Virus record (IMG/VR): IMGVR_UViG_3300010885_058378
Span: 62,001-126,000 of that record
Direction: 5' to 3' (one strand)
DNA length: 64,000 nucleotides
Source of the DNA: a virus
The translations under genes were made by a program, and so were the position numbers. Position 1 is the first letter of the stretch; every line of letters begins with the position of its first letter. A model generated the notes under the pieces. The model did no database searches. It was not told the origin of the DNA and worked only from the letters and a program-made list of their open reading frames with translations. Positions 27,061-36,687 of the stretch are shown here, piece by piece.

Positions 27061-29076
27061 TTAATAATCTAAATAATTTTTACTATTTGTGCATTGCTGA
27101 TAAACCCATCCAACTGATTTTGAATATCTTCCATTAGTAGGATCCCATGATTGAGTATCATTGGTCACATAAACTTGTCCTTGGGCATTATTATTACCCC
27201 TATTAAAATAATTAGCATTTCCGAATATGTATGAAGCCCTATCTCCAAATGGCTTTAGTCCTTCAATAATTCCTGTTATAGTTTGATACACCGTTCCTCC
27301 CGTCCATAGCGGACAAGTGGTATTTTGCATAAAGAATCCGCCCATGCTAGACGGTGGAACTACTCCAACCTCTATTGTTACGCTTTTTCTTGTTGATGTT
27401 TTTGTTCCAAGATTCTGTAAAACTGGCCCTAATGATCGACCCAAAACGAAAGCTTCTCCTATAACATCTGTTGGTCCAGTTTCTTCAATACTAACACTTT
27501 CATATAAAACACCACTTATTATTGTAAACTTATTATTAAACTCATAACTATATGATATGCTACCCTTCTTAGGATTATGTGTTTCAGAAGTTGATATTGG
27601 TATAATATTTAATACAGAATTTCTAGAATACACTGGATTGTTTGGGGGCTGTGGTGGATTAACTGCTCCTGGTATATATCCTTTTGTTCTGTCAGGACTG
27701 CTCATTGGTATACAAGCTCTTCTGTACAAATATGGTTTAACTTCATTTATCCATCCACTAACAGCGTTAGCATACTTACTAGCCATTAAATTTTTACTAA
27801 CTGTAGGCAATCCAACATCGACTATTGATGTATTAAATGCTAAATTATCTAATAATCCTGTGGATGACGTTAAATCAAATTTTAAAGGACTTCCACTACC
27901 GCTAACATATGGCAAACCAGTAATACTTGGACTACTAATACTTAATCCTATAATATCTCCTTGAACTCTAACAGTATGAATATATTTATCGTCAGTACTC
28001 ATTTCTAATGAATAATCTTCAATAAAAGTTATTCCTGTTGGCATGGCTAACCAAGTATCAGTTATTTCGTATTTGGCAGAATGAACATCAAAATTGGTGG
28101 ATCTGAGATGGTTATAAAAATAACCTAGAGCTGCTCCTCCAGCAGCAGCCGTACTTACCATTGGGGACCACAAAGCATTTCCTGTCTTTTTATCAAAAAC
28201 AGCAGATGATCGTTCCATCACCCAGTTTTTAGCATTATTAAATGCTGATACTGCTAATGGTGGATATTGGTCAAAATCTATTTTATTTTGTTCATTTATT
28301 GGCAAAGTACTTTTACAAAATCCTGTTCCAGAAGGTATTCCGATGGCGCTAATGGTTCTAGAAACTTTAAACTGAGGAATGCTTAAATAATTAATATCAA
28401 CTGGTGCTACTGCTGTTCCTCCAGTATTTGTTTGGTTTGATTGGGGTTGTCCAGCAGTATTTGATGGAGCTGTTGGCTTTAGCTTAGGATTATCATACTC
28501 TGTTTTTTGTATTACATTAATAGTGCCTTTACTGTAAATATAGTCTTCTAATGGTTCTATGCTCCAACTATCACTATAATCTTTAACATACCAACCGCTG
28601 TATGCTGGTTCCAAATACTCTAATACAGCGGTATAATCTGCGGTAAATATCCAATTATCATTACTCTTGTTAACATCAAAACTAACTAATCTAACACCAC
28701 CAGCACTAAATATGTTAGTTTCTACAGCGTTTGGTGCTGATTTGCATGTTATATTAAAACTTCCACAAGTATTTATTTTGAATATTTGATTTAATCCACT
28801 AATTGCTGACATCATTGGACCGATGCCACTACCATTAGGTGATGCTTCTTTAGTAATAGTAACTTTACCAGTTAATGTTATTCTGTTGGTAAAAACCATA
28901 GGTTCTCCTGCTTCGTTTCTTTCAACAGAAGTGGAGAAATCAATGAATGGAGTTGGTCCAGCAACAGTGTGGATACCGCTACCGTTGAAATATACTCCAA
29001 CAGCATTAGTAGGACCAAGAGCTTGTATAGTAGCAAAATCTTGTGTAGAATTTAGAGCTTCTAATGAATAAACCAT
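27061..29076 (-). CDS. Probable distal tail/baseplate protein, 671 aa
   Basis: I start at ATG 29076 (MVYSLEALNS), eight bases after AAGGA. The N-terminal domain (NGSGIHTVAGPTPFIDFSTS, then ITLTGKVTI and RLVSFDVNKSNDNWIFTADY) looks like a beta-sandwich of the distal-tail type. A Pro/Gln/Asn linker (SNTAGQPQSNQTNTGG) leads to a second beta-rich half with two similar strand patterns (YEITDTWLAMPTGITFIEDY and SYEFNNKFTIISG). No enzymatic motif is visible. It lies directly before the giant hub-like gene, two bases apart, which fits an adaptor or baseplate role. Confidence 0.55.
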   Translation of the reverse strand: MVYSLEALNSTQDFATIQALGPTNAVGVYFNGSGIHTVAGPTPFIDFSTSVERNEAGEPMVFTNRITLTGKVTITKEASPNGSGIGPMMSAISGLNQIFKINTCGSFNITCKSAPNAVETNIFSAGGVRLVSFDVNKSNDNWIFTADYTAVLEYLEPAYSGWYVKDYSDSWSIEPLEDYIYSKGTINVIQKTEYDNPKLKPTAPSNTAGQPQSNQTNTGGTAVAPVDINYLSIPQFKVSRTISAIGIPSGTGFCKSTLPINEQNKIDFDQYPPLAVSAFNNAKNWVMERSSAVFDKKTGNALWSPMVSTAAAGGAALGYFYNHLRSTNFDVHSAKYEITDTWLAMPTGITFIEDYSLEMSTDDKYIHTVRVQGDIIGLSISSPSITGLPYVSGSGSPLKFDLTSSTGLLDNLAFNTSIVDVGLPTVSKNLMASKYANAVSGWINEVKPYLYRRACIPMSSPDRTKGYIPGAVNPPQPPNNPVYSRNSVLNIIPISTSETHNPKKGSISYSYEFNNKFTIISGVLYESVSIEETGPTDVIGEAFVLGRSLGPVLQNLGTKTSTRKSVTIEVGVVPPSSMGGFFMQNTTCPLWTGGTVYQTITGIIEGLKPFGDRASYIFGNANYFNRGNNNAQGQVYVTNDTQSWDPTNGRYSKSVGWVYQQCTNSKNYLDY

Positions 29077-29100
29077 AATCAAATATCCTTAGTATCTTAT

Positions 29101-32100
29101 TTATGCTATATCAAACCAATTTTGAGAGTATCCTAACGAGCTGAAAGTAAATGAACCACCACTAACATTGTTACTTATAAATACTTGGGTAGTATTAGCT
29201 ATTACTATAATAATTCTACTTCTATCGCTTCCATCTGTATGAGTCCACACTTTAAAAATGGGACTCATATTTCCATAATTACTGAGCAGAATATTCCAAG
29301 AAGCCTTATTATCCGTTGACTGATATAGTTTCCCGTCAGTTGTTGCAATAATATATTTTCCACTACTGCTAGTAGTTACATATGTTCCATATCCGTATAT
29401 TATCTTGTCTACATTAAACATACTATTTTGTGTAGATGATGTTATAACACTCCAATTTATTCCGTTACTACTGGTCATCACATTCATTCCTGCTCCATAT
29501 GGTCTATTTCCTATTATTATAAACTCATTATTAAGATATTCTAATGACGAACAAGGCACAATTTGTCCACTAAATGATCTTACTGTCCATGTTAATCCAT
29601 CCGGTGATGTTGCACAGGAGCCTGAGTTGTCTGTAGCAGCAACAATGGTGTTGGCCCCATAAGCAATTCCTTTCCAATTAGCATAAGCTGGTAATGTAGA
29701 ATAAGTAAAATCATAAACACTACCATTTAAGAACTTAATAATAGCAACTTGAGAACTAGTATTTGATGTTAATATAAAGTTGTTATTAATAGGATCATAT
29801 GTAGAATTAATCCACAAGGCGCTAGTACTCGGTATCTCATTTGATATATCATATGATTGCCAAGTCATGCCATTATCAGTAGAATAATTAATTATATAAC
29901 TAGCATATGCTGCAGCAACGAATACTCCATTACCATAACAGATTGTTGTCCAATTTTGATTATCTGGTAAGTTCTTTAAAACAAAAAGACCACCATAGGT
30001 TTGAGATACCATAGCCTTGTTATTGCCATACGATACAGCAACAGCATTGGCTTGAGGTATAGATATTGTTGGTGTTACGGTTACTGTTGAAGTGGGGGTG
30101 GTCGTTGGGGTGACGCTAATAGTAGGAGTAACTGTTATTGGGGTAGTTGTAACAGTATTTGTTATGCTTGGGGTTATAGTAATTGTTGGACTAACACTAG
30201 CTGTTGGAGTCGCAGTATTCGTGGAAGTTATTGTTGGGGTGGGGGTGGTAGTTTGACTATTAGTTGGAGTAACGCTAATTGTTGGAGTAACTGTTGCTGT
30301 TGATGTTATACTCGGTGTTATTGTTCTAGTTGGAGTAGTAGTAGCAGTTGTACTACTAGTAGGGGTAACTGTTATTGTTGGACTAATACTAATTGTTGGA
30401 GTCGCAGTATTTGTGGAAGTTATTGTTGGGGTGCTTGTTGGCGTATTTGTTACGCTTGGTGTTATGCTAATTGTTGGCGTGATTGTATTAGTAGGAGTAA
30501 TTGATGGAGTATTCGTCGTCGTTATAGATGGTGTGGAACTATTAGTTGAAGTTACTGTATTGGTAGGAGTTACTGTTTTCGTTGGCGTTGTAGTTAAGGT
30601 AACACTCGGCGTTATGGTATTGGTAGCGGTATTACTTGGTGTTATAGTGCTTGTGTTCGTTTTAGTAGGGGTTATACTATTAGTTGGCGTATTGCTAGGT
30701 GTTGTTGTGGGTGTTTTTGTTTGTGTTGGGGTAGGGGTCAGAGTAGTAGACTGAGCAACAAAAGAGAACTCCCTCTCTGCTCCATCATAAATAACCTCAC
30801 CATTATTATTCAGTCTACCGGCTGCTGCTTTAAATGTATAGGTTCTTCCATTCACCATCCTTAATCTAACATCATTATAGTTTAGTGTTATGCTACCATT
30901 AGCATTTATGCCATCATAATCATCACTAAAATTAAGACTATCACAAGCTAAATGATAGCCACCAAAAATTGAGTTAGCAGGTATTGTTGGGGAGACAAAA
31001 TTAATTGTAAAAGATTGTGCCGATGTTGTAACTGATACAGTTGGTTGCCCTATTGGTGAACCAATATTTAAAACAGGAACAGTCAAGCTAGCAGATCCAA
31101 TTGTTCCACAATTTGTTAGATTATTATCACAAGCACTAACATAAAAAGTTACAGTACTACCAGCAGATGGAAAAGTATTAGCTTCATAATAGCTGAAGAC
31201 ACTGTTGTTTGCAGTAATACCCTCATCTCCAATTCCAGGAACACTAGACTCTACTCTATAATTAATTGGTCCTGTGTTTGTTGATAATATATTTAAGTTT
31301 TCTGGATAATTCCAGGAAATACTAAAAGATGGCTGATTATTAGTAATAATAGTTTGTACAACAATGTTCGTAGGAGCAGTTGCTGGAAGATTAGCTGTTG
31401 ATAATGATATTGATTGATTTAATAATGAAATATTAGGCAATAATTTACCATCAAAAAACAATCCTTTATATAAAGCTTGTATATTATCGTTAATAAAAAC
31501 ACTATTTTGATAAATTAATTGTCCAAGATTTACCGGACTGCACATTGATTTGCTTGGAGTAACTGTTGGAGTAGATGTTTTAGTCGGGGTTGGAGTCTTA
31601 GTATTTGTTGGTGTTTTTGTCGGGGTTCTAGAATTAGTTACAGAAATTGTTGGAGTTATAGTAGGAGTAGATGTGTTTGTTGATGACGGCGTTTTAGTTT
31701 TAGTTACACTCGGAGTTACAGTTCTAGTAGCAGTTACTGTTAATGTACTTGTTTTTGTTGGTGTTTGAGTAACAGAACCTGTAGGAGTTTTTGTTAAAGA
31801 AACTGATGGAGTAACAGTATTTGATGGAGTAAGTGTCTGGGTTGGAGTTGGAGTTGGGGTGATACATCCAAGATTCGTTGGTCCATTAGCCACACCAGTT
31901 ACTGAGTCTGCAGTTACTGATGTTGGAACAGAATCACTTTTTGTAGAATAAGTCCAATAATCAGCTCCAGTTCCACCCTTATTTGGATCATAATAAGCAG
32001 CTTTATACCATTCATTCTCTGTTGGTATCCAGTAAGAGTTACTATTATTTTTTGATGGCTTACCAGTTCCTTGTATTATAAAACCAGATAAAGAATACAC

Positions 32101-32778
32101 TCCATCCTCTGTAGTTGAGTTGGATGGAACTCCTGTTGGTTTTCCATTACTTAGCCAGTTCACATATCTTGCAACACAAAACCAATTTATAAAATTAACT
32201 GGTTTATCTCCCATGTTTGCAAGAGAAGCATAAGAATATAATCCTGAAATTCCTGATCTAGAAATGCCTCCTCTTTGTGCAATATCTCCCATTTGAGAAA
32301 CCCACAAAGATAAGCTGTTAGAAGATATTGCTACTGCATTTAAAAATTCAACATATTCATTATTAGTTATTAGATATTTTTTAATTTGATAAGTATAGCT
32401 CACAGATCCAAGATTATTATTAGAAGAGTCAGAACTATTATTTGTGTTATTAATTAAAACATAGTTCTGTGAGTCTATGCTTGCCGAACTTTTTGCTATT
32501 CTAAAACCCAAATCACTTCTTTTAGAGTCAAAGAAGTTAATATCAGCATAAGTCTTTTTTAAAGAATCTCCATTGCTAGCAAATGATCCACCTCTAAAAA
32601 TTGGATAGCTATTACTTATAGTATCTAAAAGCTCATTAACATTTCCGCTTTGATCATATGTTCCGTAGTAACTAGGTTGTCCATTTGATCCTACAGAAGT
32701 AATATTACCAGTTAAAGCATTCCATGATGCTGAATTATTATAATTAGCGGTATTACAATTATTTAATAAATAACTCAT
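29101..32778 (-). CDS. Tail fibre: permuted FGE-sulfatase fold, Thr/Pro linkers, FN3 and beta-propeller
   Basis: A 1225-residue modular protein. Residues 1-97 match the C-terminal half of an FGE-sulfatase domain (SYYGTYDQSGNVNE, FRGGSF, LGFRIA); residues 124-305 match its N-terminal half (YQIKKYLITNNEYVEFLNAV, DKPVNFINW, YWIPTENEWYKAAYY), so the order is permuted. A Thr/Pro linker, two FN3-like domains (residues about 450-670) and a second, longer Thr/Pro linker follow. The last 300 residues hold four Asp-box-like repeats (STDNGMTW, SPDGLTW, SSNGINW, STDNKASW) that suggest a beta-propeller. Start ATG 32778 follows TAAGGAAAC. The design implies host-surface or glycan binding at the fibre tip. 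Confidence 0.8.
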   Translation of the reverse strand: MSYLLNNCNTANYNNSASWNALTGNITSVGSNGQPSYYGTYDQSGNVNELLDTISNSYPIFRGGSFASNGDSLKKTYADINFFDSKRSDLGFRIAKSSASIDSQNYVLINNTNNSSDSSNNNLGSVSYTYQIKKYLITNNEYVEFLNAVAISSNSLSLWVSQMGDIAQRGGISRSGISGLYSYASLANMGDKPVNFINWFCVARYVNWLSNGKPTGVPSNSTTEDGVYSLSGFIIQGTGKPSKNNSNSYWIPTENEWYKAAYYDPNKGGTGADYWTYSTKSDSVPTSVTADSVTGVANGPTNLGCITPTPTPTQTLTPSNTVTPSVSLTKTPTGSVTQTPTKTSTLTVTATRTVTPSVTKTKTPSSTNTSTPTITPTISVTNSRTPTKTPTNTKTPTPTKTSTPTVTPSKSMCSPVNLGQLIYQNSVFINDNIQALYKGLFFDGKLLPNISLLNQSISLSTANLPATAPTNIVVQTIITNNQPSFSISWNYPENLNILSTNTGPINYRVESSVPGIGDEGITANNSVFSYYEANTFPSAGSTVTFYVSACDNNLTNCGTIGSASLTVPVLNIGSPIGQPTVSVTTSAQSFTINFVSPTIPANSIFGGYHLACDSLNFSDDYDGINANGSITLNYNDVRLRMVNGRTYTFKAAAGRLNNNGEVIYDGAEREFSFVAQSTTLTPTPTQTKTPTTTPSNTPTNSITPTKTNTSTITPSNTATNTITPSVTLTTTPTKTVTPTNTVTSTNSSTPSITTTNTPSITPTNTITPTISITPSVTNTPTSTPTITSTNTATPTISISPTITVTPTSSTTATTTPTRTITPSITSTATVTPTISVTPTNSQTTTPTPTITSTNTATPTASVSPTITITPSITNTVTTTPITVTPTISVTPTTTPTSTVTVTPTISIPQANAVAVSYGNNKAMVSQTYGGLFVLKNLPDNQNWTTICYGNGVFVAAAYASYIINYSTDNGMTWQSYDISNEIPSTSALWINSTYDPINNNFILTSNTSSQVAIIKFLNGSVYDFTYSTLPAYANWKGIAYGANTIVAATDNSGSCATSPDGLTWTVRSFSGQIVPCSSLEYLNNEFIIIGNRPYGAGMNVMTSSNGINWSVITSSTQNSMFNVDKIIYGYGTYVTTSSSGKYIIATTDGKLYQSTDNKASWNILLSNYGNMSPIFKVWTHTDGSDRSRIIIVIANTTQVFISNNVSGGSFTFSSLGYSQNWFDIA
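30065..30748 (-). repeat. Long Thr/Pro-rich repeat region of fibre A
   Basis: About 228 codons of TxTPT-type repeats (ITPTISITPS, TPTPTITSTNTATPT). On the plus strand this appears as degenerate GTTGGAGTA-like units. A similar but shorter stretch occurs at 31545-31863. Such regions usually act as extended, possibly O-glycosylated linkers. Confidence 0.9.
31545..31863 (-). repeat. Short Thr/Pro-rich repeat region of fibre A
   Basis: About 106 codons of Thr/Pro-rich repeats (TPTPTQTLTPSNTVTPS) between the permuted FGE-sulfatase domain and the FN3-like region, with the same composition as the longer block at 30065-30748. Confidence 0.9.
31864..32763 (-). other. Circularly permuted FGE-sulfatase (C-type-lectin-like) domain, fibre A
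   Basis: C-terminal half at about 32763-32491, N-terminal half at about 32409-31864. The N-half ends VTGVANGPTNLGC and the C-half begins NCNTANYNNSASWNAL, which would be consecutive in a normal domain. The joint between the halves is a short Asn/Ser-rich linker. Confidence 0.75.
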
Positions 32779-32798
32779 CACGTTTCCTTATAGGGCTA

Positions 32799-34298
32799 TC
32801 AACAACTTGTAGTTCCGCCACATTGAACCGTTAATGTGTCAGTAGCAGTTTCTCCTGATGTTAAATTAGTAGTAATAACCCTTAATGCTCTTGTGTTGCT
32901 GTCAGATAAATCTGAAGTTAAGCGAGTACCAAAGGTTATATTTCCATTAATGTCAGTAACGGCTATGCCGCTAATTGGTAAAGTACTGATTTTCCCATCA
33001 CTGATTGTTGGTATAAATTCATATCTATATGCTTGAGCCGGTGAGCCAACAATAGTAGCTGTTAGGTCTCTTGTTCCGGTGCAACAAGGATAACTTAAAC
33101 TTAGTAACGGAGCATTAGTAAATCCTACAGAGTATTTATCGAGACAATTAGAACAAATAATAGTAGACTCTGAGCTAGATACTTTAGAATTATTACAGTC
33201 TTGAGTTAGCTCCATCTTTAATTTGCATATTTTTTCTAATCTAGCAACACCATAAGATAATAATGTATTTATTGAATATGGCTCAACCCCAATAGTGTTT
33301 TGTGGACATAACCCTGTTGATGCACAAAACGACAGTCTAACAGATACTGTTTGGTTATCACTAGTTGGTACAATAACTCCACTATTTGGATATAAAACAA
33401 TTGGCCAATTAGCATCAGAAGTAAAAAATCTATAACTATACTTTTCTCCGGCCTTAAGATTTGAAAGAGTAGCAGATACTGTTGTTTTGCTAGTTGTGGA
33501 ACTGGTCAGAGTAACAGAGTTTGGTAGTGAAACTGTTGGTTTTGTTAAACAATTATCACAAACTATTGAAAAAGAAGTTTGAGTTTTTGTTTGCAAAGCA
33601 CTAATATCGATAGGAGTAATAGTTAGCTTAATTTTACCATAAAGTTCATCTCCAGCATAACACTGGTTAGACTGTTGATACTTTAGAATATCGCTTTGTG
33701 ATTTCTGACAATTATCTGATGAATTGCAAAAAGAAGCTAAGGAGCTAAGAATATATGTTTCTTTTGTTGATTGTATTGTGCCAGATGATGGCAGAATACT
33801 AATGGGCCAATTGCCATCAATTCCTTCAAACTTATATGTATATTCCTGATTTGGAATTAATCCACTAATAGTTATTGGTATATTGTTAGCATTTTTAGTA
33901 CTAGCATTAAGAGTAACATCAGGAGCTGATATGTCTATATTGGGTAAACAGGTGTCACATTCTACTAAACATGAACGACTATAAACAACGTTATTATTAT
34001 TAGAGTTGGTGATAACTAGGTCTAAAACAGTATATAATGTTGTATTATCAACAGACAATGTTGTTTGTTTAAGATTAGTTGTTGGAATGTTATAAAACAC
34101 ACTAGGGTCACTTGGTGAGCATGAAGCGGCACTTGGACAAAAGTATGCATAAGAATTTAGTTGTGGAGGATAAAAAACTCCTGAACGAGGCATAATTTTT
34201 ACTGGCCAATTCCCGCCTCTATTATTAAAAATAAAGTTATATTGTTCTTTATCATCTAATCCGTCCACAGATACATCTATAAGCTTGATTGTTGACAT
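32799..34298 (-). CDS. Repeat-module decoration/fibre protein with NWP-SG modules, 499 aa
   Basis: Three copies of a beta module of about 130 residues are visible, each with Y-x-Y-x-F, an NWP tripeptide and a P-x-SG turn: NWPVKIMPRSGVF, NWPISILPSSGTI and NWPIVLYPNSGVI. Each is closed by a CDTCLP-like CxxC segment (CDTCLP, CDNCLT, CSNCLD). A diverged fourth module ends the protein. An Ig-like beta sandwich is likely but inferred. The same modules occur in the next gene upstream, so the cluster probably grew by duplication. ATG 34298 follows AAAGG by nine bases. A role on the tail shaft or in fibres is inferred from position. Confidence 0.65.
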   Translation of the reverse strand: MSTIKLIDVSVDGLDDKEQYNFIFNNRGGNWPVKIMPRSGVFYPPQLNSYAYFCPSAASCSPSDPSVFYNIPTTNLKQTTLSVDNTTLYTVLDLVITNSNNNNVVYSRSCLVECDTCLPNIDISAPDVTLNASTKNANNIPITISGLIPNQEYTYKFEGIDGNWPISILPSSGTIQSTKETYILSSLASFCNSSDNCQKSQSDILKYQQSNQCYAGDELYGKIKLTITPIDISALQTKTQTSFSIVCDNCLTKPTVSLPNSVTLTSSTTSKTTVSATLSNLKAGEKYSYRFFTSDANWPIVLYPNSGVIVPTSDNQTVSVRLSFCASTGLCPQNTIGVEPYSINTLLSYGVARLEKICKLKMELTQDCNNSKVSSSESTIICSNCLDKYSVGFTNAPLLSLSYPCCTGTRDLTATIVGSPAQAYRYEFIPTISDGKISTLPISGIAVTDINGNITFGTRLTSDLSDSNTRALRVITTNLTSGETATDTLTVQCGGTTSC

Positions 34299-34315
34299 TA
34301 CATTATACCTTTTAT

Positions 34316-35533
34316 TTATGAGTCTTGTATATTTTTTATATCTACAGATGAATTTATCGAGCTTGGTGCCGAATAATTCTTACATGTTAACTTTAAAACA
34401 TTACTATAGTGAATAATAGTAGGATAATCTTGATCAGTTAAAGATGCTCTTAATGTTATCGAAGGTCTATACCACGACTGTTTAGTTACGTTATTGTTTT
34501 GAGAAACGTATGTCAAAACGTTATTAGTATTACTAGGATACTGTTCTGTTGACGGGCAAAATACACCGTCTATTTTTATTGAATCTGTTGCTGAAGTAAT
34601 TTTTATTAGTCCTGTTGGATGAGAAACATAATAAGGCCATGTTGCCGATAGTGACTCTATTGAATATCTATATGTTTTATTTTTACTAAAATTTGTCAAA
34701 TTAACAGATAGTGTTTCTTTTTGGTTCTTGACTCTGTCATCCTCATTAGTAATACTAGAAGATATTATAGCTTGTGGCAAACAATCTATACACTTTATAG
34801 TAAACTCATTACTTAATACAGAGTCTCCATCATATGATTGTGGCGTTAATTCAAGTTGTAATATTATGTGCTTATCATTTAAGTTAGAAACTAAACATGA
34901 AACAGGAATATTATATTCTATATTTGATACGTTACAGTTCTGGGTTGTTGGAGATAGAGTCAGTATTGATTGTATTGATCCAGAAGTTGAGGTGGATCTT
35001 AATGTTCCACTAATAGGGGTTATATTGGCTGGCCAATTACTATTAATGGTATTGAATTTATATGAATATGTTTCATTAATCTGTAAATTATCGGCATTAA
35101 TATGTAAAAAACTACTATTTCCTGTCCTTGTATTTAAATCGACTGAATCAATACTAACTCTTGGTAATATATCGGGATCAGCAAAATTGGTTACTGTTCC
35201 ACCTAATACTGGTATGCTAAGTGGCAGAAATGATGTGTCTCTAACAATAAAATAATATGATAGTTTAGAGTCTAGATATTCTAATGTTGAATCGGGGTGT
35301 GGAATATAAGTATATTTTGTATTTCCTAATTCGTCAGTGGTTTCTGTTAGTTTTGTCCAAAATTTTAATATTTTACCATTAATGTCCTGACTACTATAAA
35401 TACTCCCGATTGACTGAATAAATCTATCATATATAATCTTGTCTGTTGTAGACAAATTTTGTGGTTTAGTTTTTAATGGTAGTTGTGCTTTGCCATTATA
35501 GTGTGTAATAAAAAATTGGCTATTTATAATCAT
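34316..35533 (-). CDS. NWP-SG module protein with distinct N-terminal domain, 405 aa
   Basis: The first 120 residues (FFITHYNGKAQLPLKT, then YDRFIQSIGSIYSSQDINGK) form a separate domain, perhaps the tail-attachment part. Two modules related to the 499-aa neighbour follow: YSYKF-x5-NWPANITPISGTL and YRYSIESLSATWPYYVSHPTGLI, with CIDCLPQ at the junction. ATG 35533 is preceded by a GGATT stretch. Function unknown; relatedness to the neighbour is visible by eye. Confidence 0.6.
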   Translation of the reverse strand: MIINSQFFITHYNGKAQLPLKTKPQNLSTTDKIIYDRFIQSIGSIYSSQDINGKILKFWTKLTETTDELGNTKYTYIPHPDSTLEYLDSKLSYYFIVRDTSFLPLSIPVLGGTVTNFADPDILPRVSIDSVDLNTRTGNSSFLHINADNLQINETYSYKFNTINSNWPANITPISGTLRSTSTSGSIQSILTLSPTTQNCNVSNIEYNIPVSCLVSNLNDKHIILQLELTPQSYDGDSVLSNEFTIKCIDCLPQAIISSSITNEDDRVKNQKETLSVNLTNFSKNKTYRYSIESLSATWPYYVSHPTGLIKITSATDSIKIDGVFCPSTEQYPSNTNNVLTYVSQNNNVTKQSWYRPSITLRASLTDQDYPTIIHYSNVLKLTCKNYSAPSSINSSVDIKNIQDS

Positions 35534-35576
35534 ATTTAATCCATTTATTTATGGTTTGTACTAATAATTACACCAT

Positions 35577-36674
35577 TTAGATATTTGACATACATATAGA
35601 ATCATTTAAAACTCTGCCACCAAGCTTAATTATAGATACTTCTGGAATAGGGGCTGGTAAACTATCTTTTGCTAAAAGGGTTGTATTTTTAATAGGCAAA
35701 AAAATTATTAAATTTGATAAACCAGTTGATACTTCCGGAATAAACTGTGCAATAATTTGATCTTTAACTTGATAGGTCCAATTATTATTCTGATCTAATA
35801 CAGTATAAAGGGGAGACTCTATTGTTGTTGATTCTGTACTTGTGAAACATCCGAAAATTGTTGTTAAAGAATAAATTCCAGAATATTCAATAGAATTACC
35901 AATTTGTTGGTTTAATTCAAATACTGTGTCAGATACTATACTTTTAACCGTTATTATTGCGCTGCCTGATCCACTATTCGCAAATACTATAATTATATTA
36001 GCATTTAATGTTACAGACTTACTGATAACTACTTTTGAGGCGGCTTCATCTATAGAAACAATTGACCCTAATAGTGTTCCGTCTTGCTTATATGCCAACA
36101 TGCCAACAGATAAGCTTGAGATATTAGCAAGAGTAATACTTGTTGATGATGATACTGCAGAAGATACTATTTTGGATACTCTGTTGAGTGATTGATCCAA
36201 TCCTGGTCCTTGGATCGTTGATCCAACCATAACGGATGATGTTGATTCATTATTTCCAGTTATTTGTATTAAACTACCACCATTAGGTCCAAAATTAGAA
36301 GAACTAGAACTCAATAATTTACCTGTAACAGAAACCACAGATTCTGGATAACAAACTATTAATATATAATCAGTATATATGATAGTATTATTTGTGTCTT
36401 TTATTACTAATCTTAATAGTGTTTTTGTTTGTGCTTTACGTAAAGATTTTATCTTAATAAATACTGTAGGATTAAATAAATTAGATCCAAAAATAGAATA
36501 AGAACCATTTGATGGCTCAAAACTTATAATATTAGCCGGGCTCTGTGGAAGACTAACGGGAGTATCAAAATACAGTATATATTGATTCTTCTGTTTTAGA
36601 TTAGATGGAGTTGGAAAGGATATAACTATCCCTTTTTCAGCCTCTTCTAAAGAATAATTAACAGTATTAATCAT
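35577..36674 (-). CDS. Beta-rich tail-associated protein, 365 aa
   Basis: The start of the protein (NQYILYFDTPVSLPQSPANI, then FEPSNGSYSIFG) is a distant version of the NWP-SG module of the next two genes. A middle region has a Gly/Ser-rich strand pattern (SSVMVGSTIQGPGLDQ, LANISSLSVGML, GSGSAIITVKSI) as in beta-helical or beta-solenoid fibre segments. No enzyme motif. It lies between the fibre-N-domain gene and the module genes and is presumably co-translated with them. GGA lies nine bases before ATG 36674. Confidence 0.5.
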   Translation of the reverse strand: MINTVNYSLEEAEKGIVISFPTPSNLKQKNQYILYFDTPVSLPQSPANIISFEPSNGSYSIFGSNLFNPTVFIKIKSLRKAQTKTLLRLVIKDTNNTIIYTDYILIVCYPESVVSVTGKLLSSSSSNFGPNGGSLIQITGNNESTSSVMVGSTIQGPGLDQSLNRVSKIVSSAVSSSTSITLANISSLSVGMLAYKQDGTLLGSIVSIDEAASKVVISKSVTLNANIIIVFANSGSGSAIITVKSIVSDTVFELNQQIGNSIEYSGIYSLTTIFGCFTSTESTTIESPLYTVLDQNNNWTYQVKDQIIAQFIPEVSTGLSNLIIFLPIKNTTLLAKDSLPAPIPEVSIIKLGGRVLNDSICMSNI

Positions 36675-36687
36675 ATATTATATCCAG

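Noticed and set aside
30413-30754. Plus-strand ORF of 113 codons rich in Val, Gly and Leu that looks like a membrane protein
   Set aside because: It is the antisense shadow of the Thr/Pro repeat codons of fibre A; no Shine-Dalgarno site, and it lies fully inside a minus-strand gene.
30065-31863. Repeat pattern that might be read as a CRISPR array
   Set aside because: Units are degenerate, in frame with Thr/Pro codons and without unique spacers of constant length.
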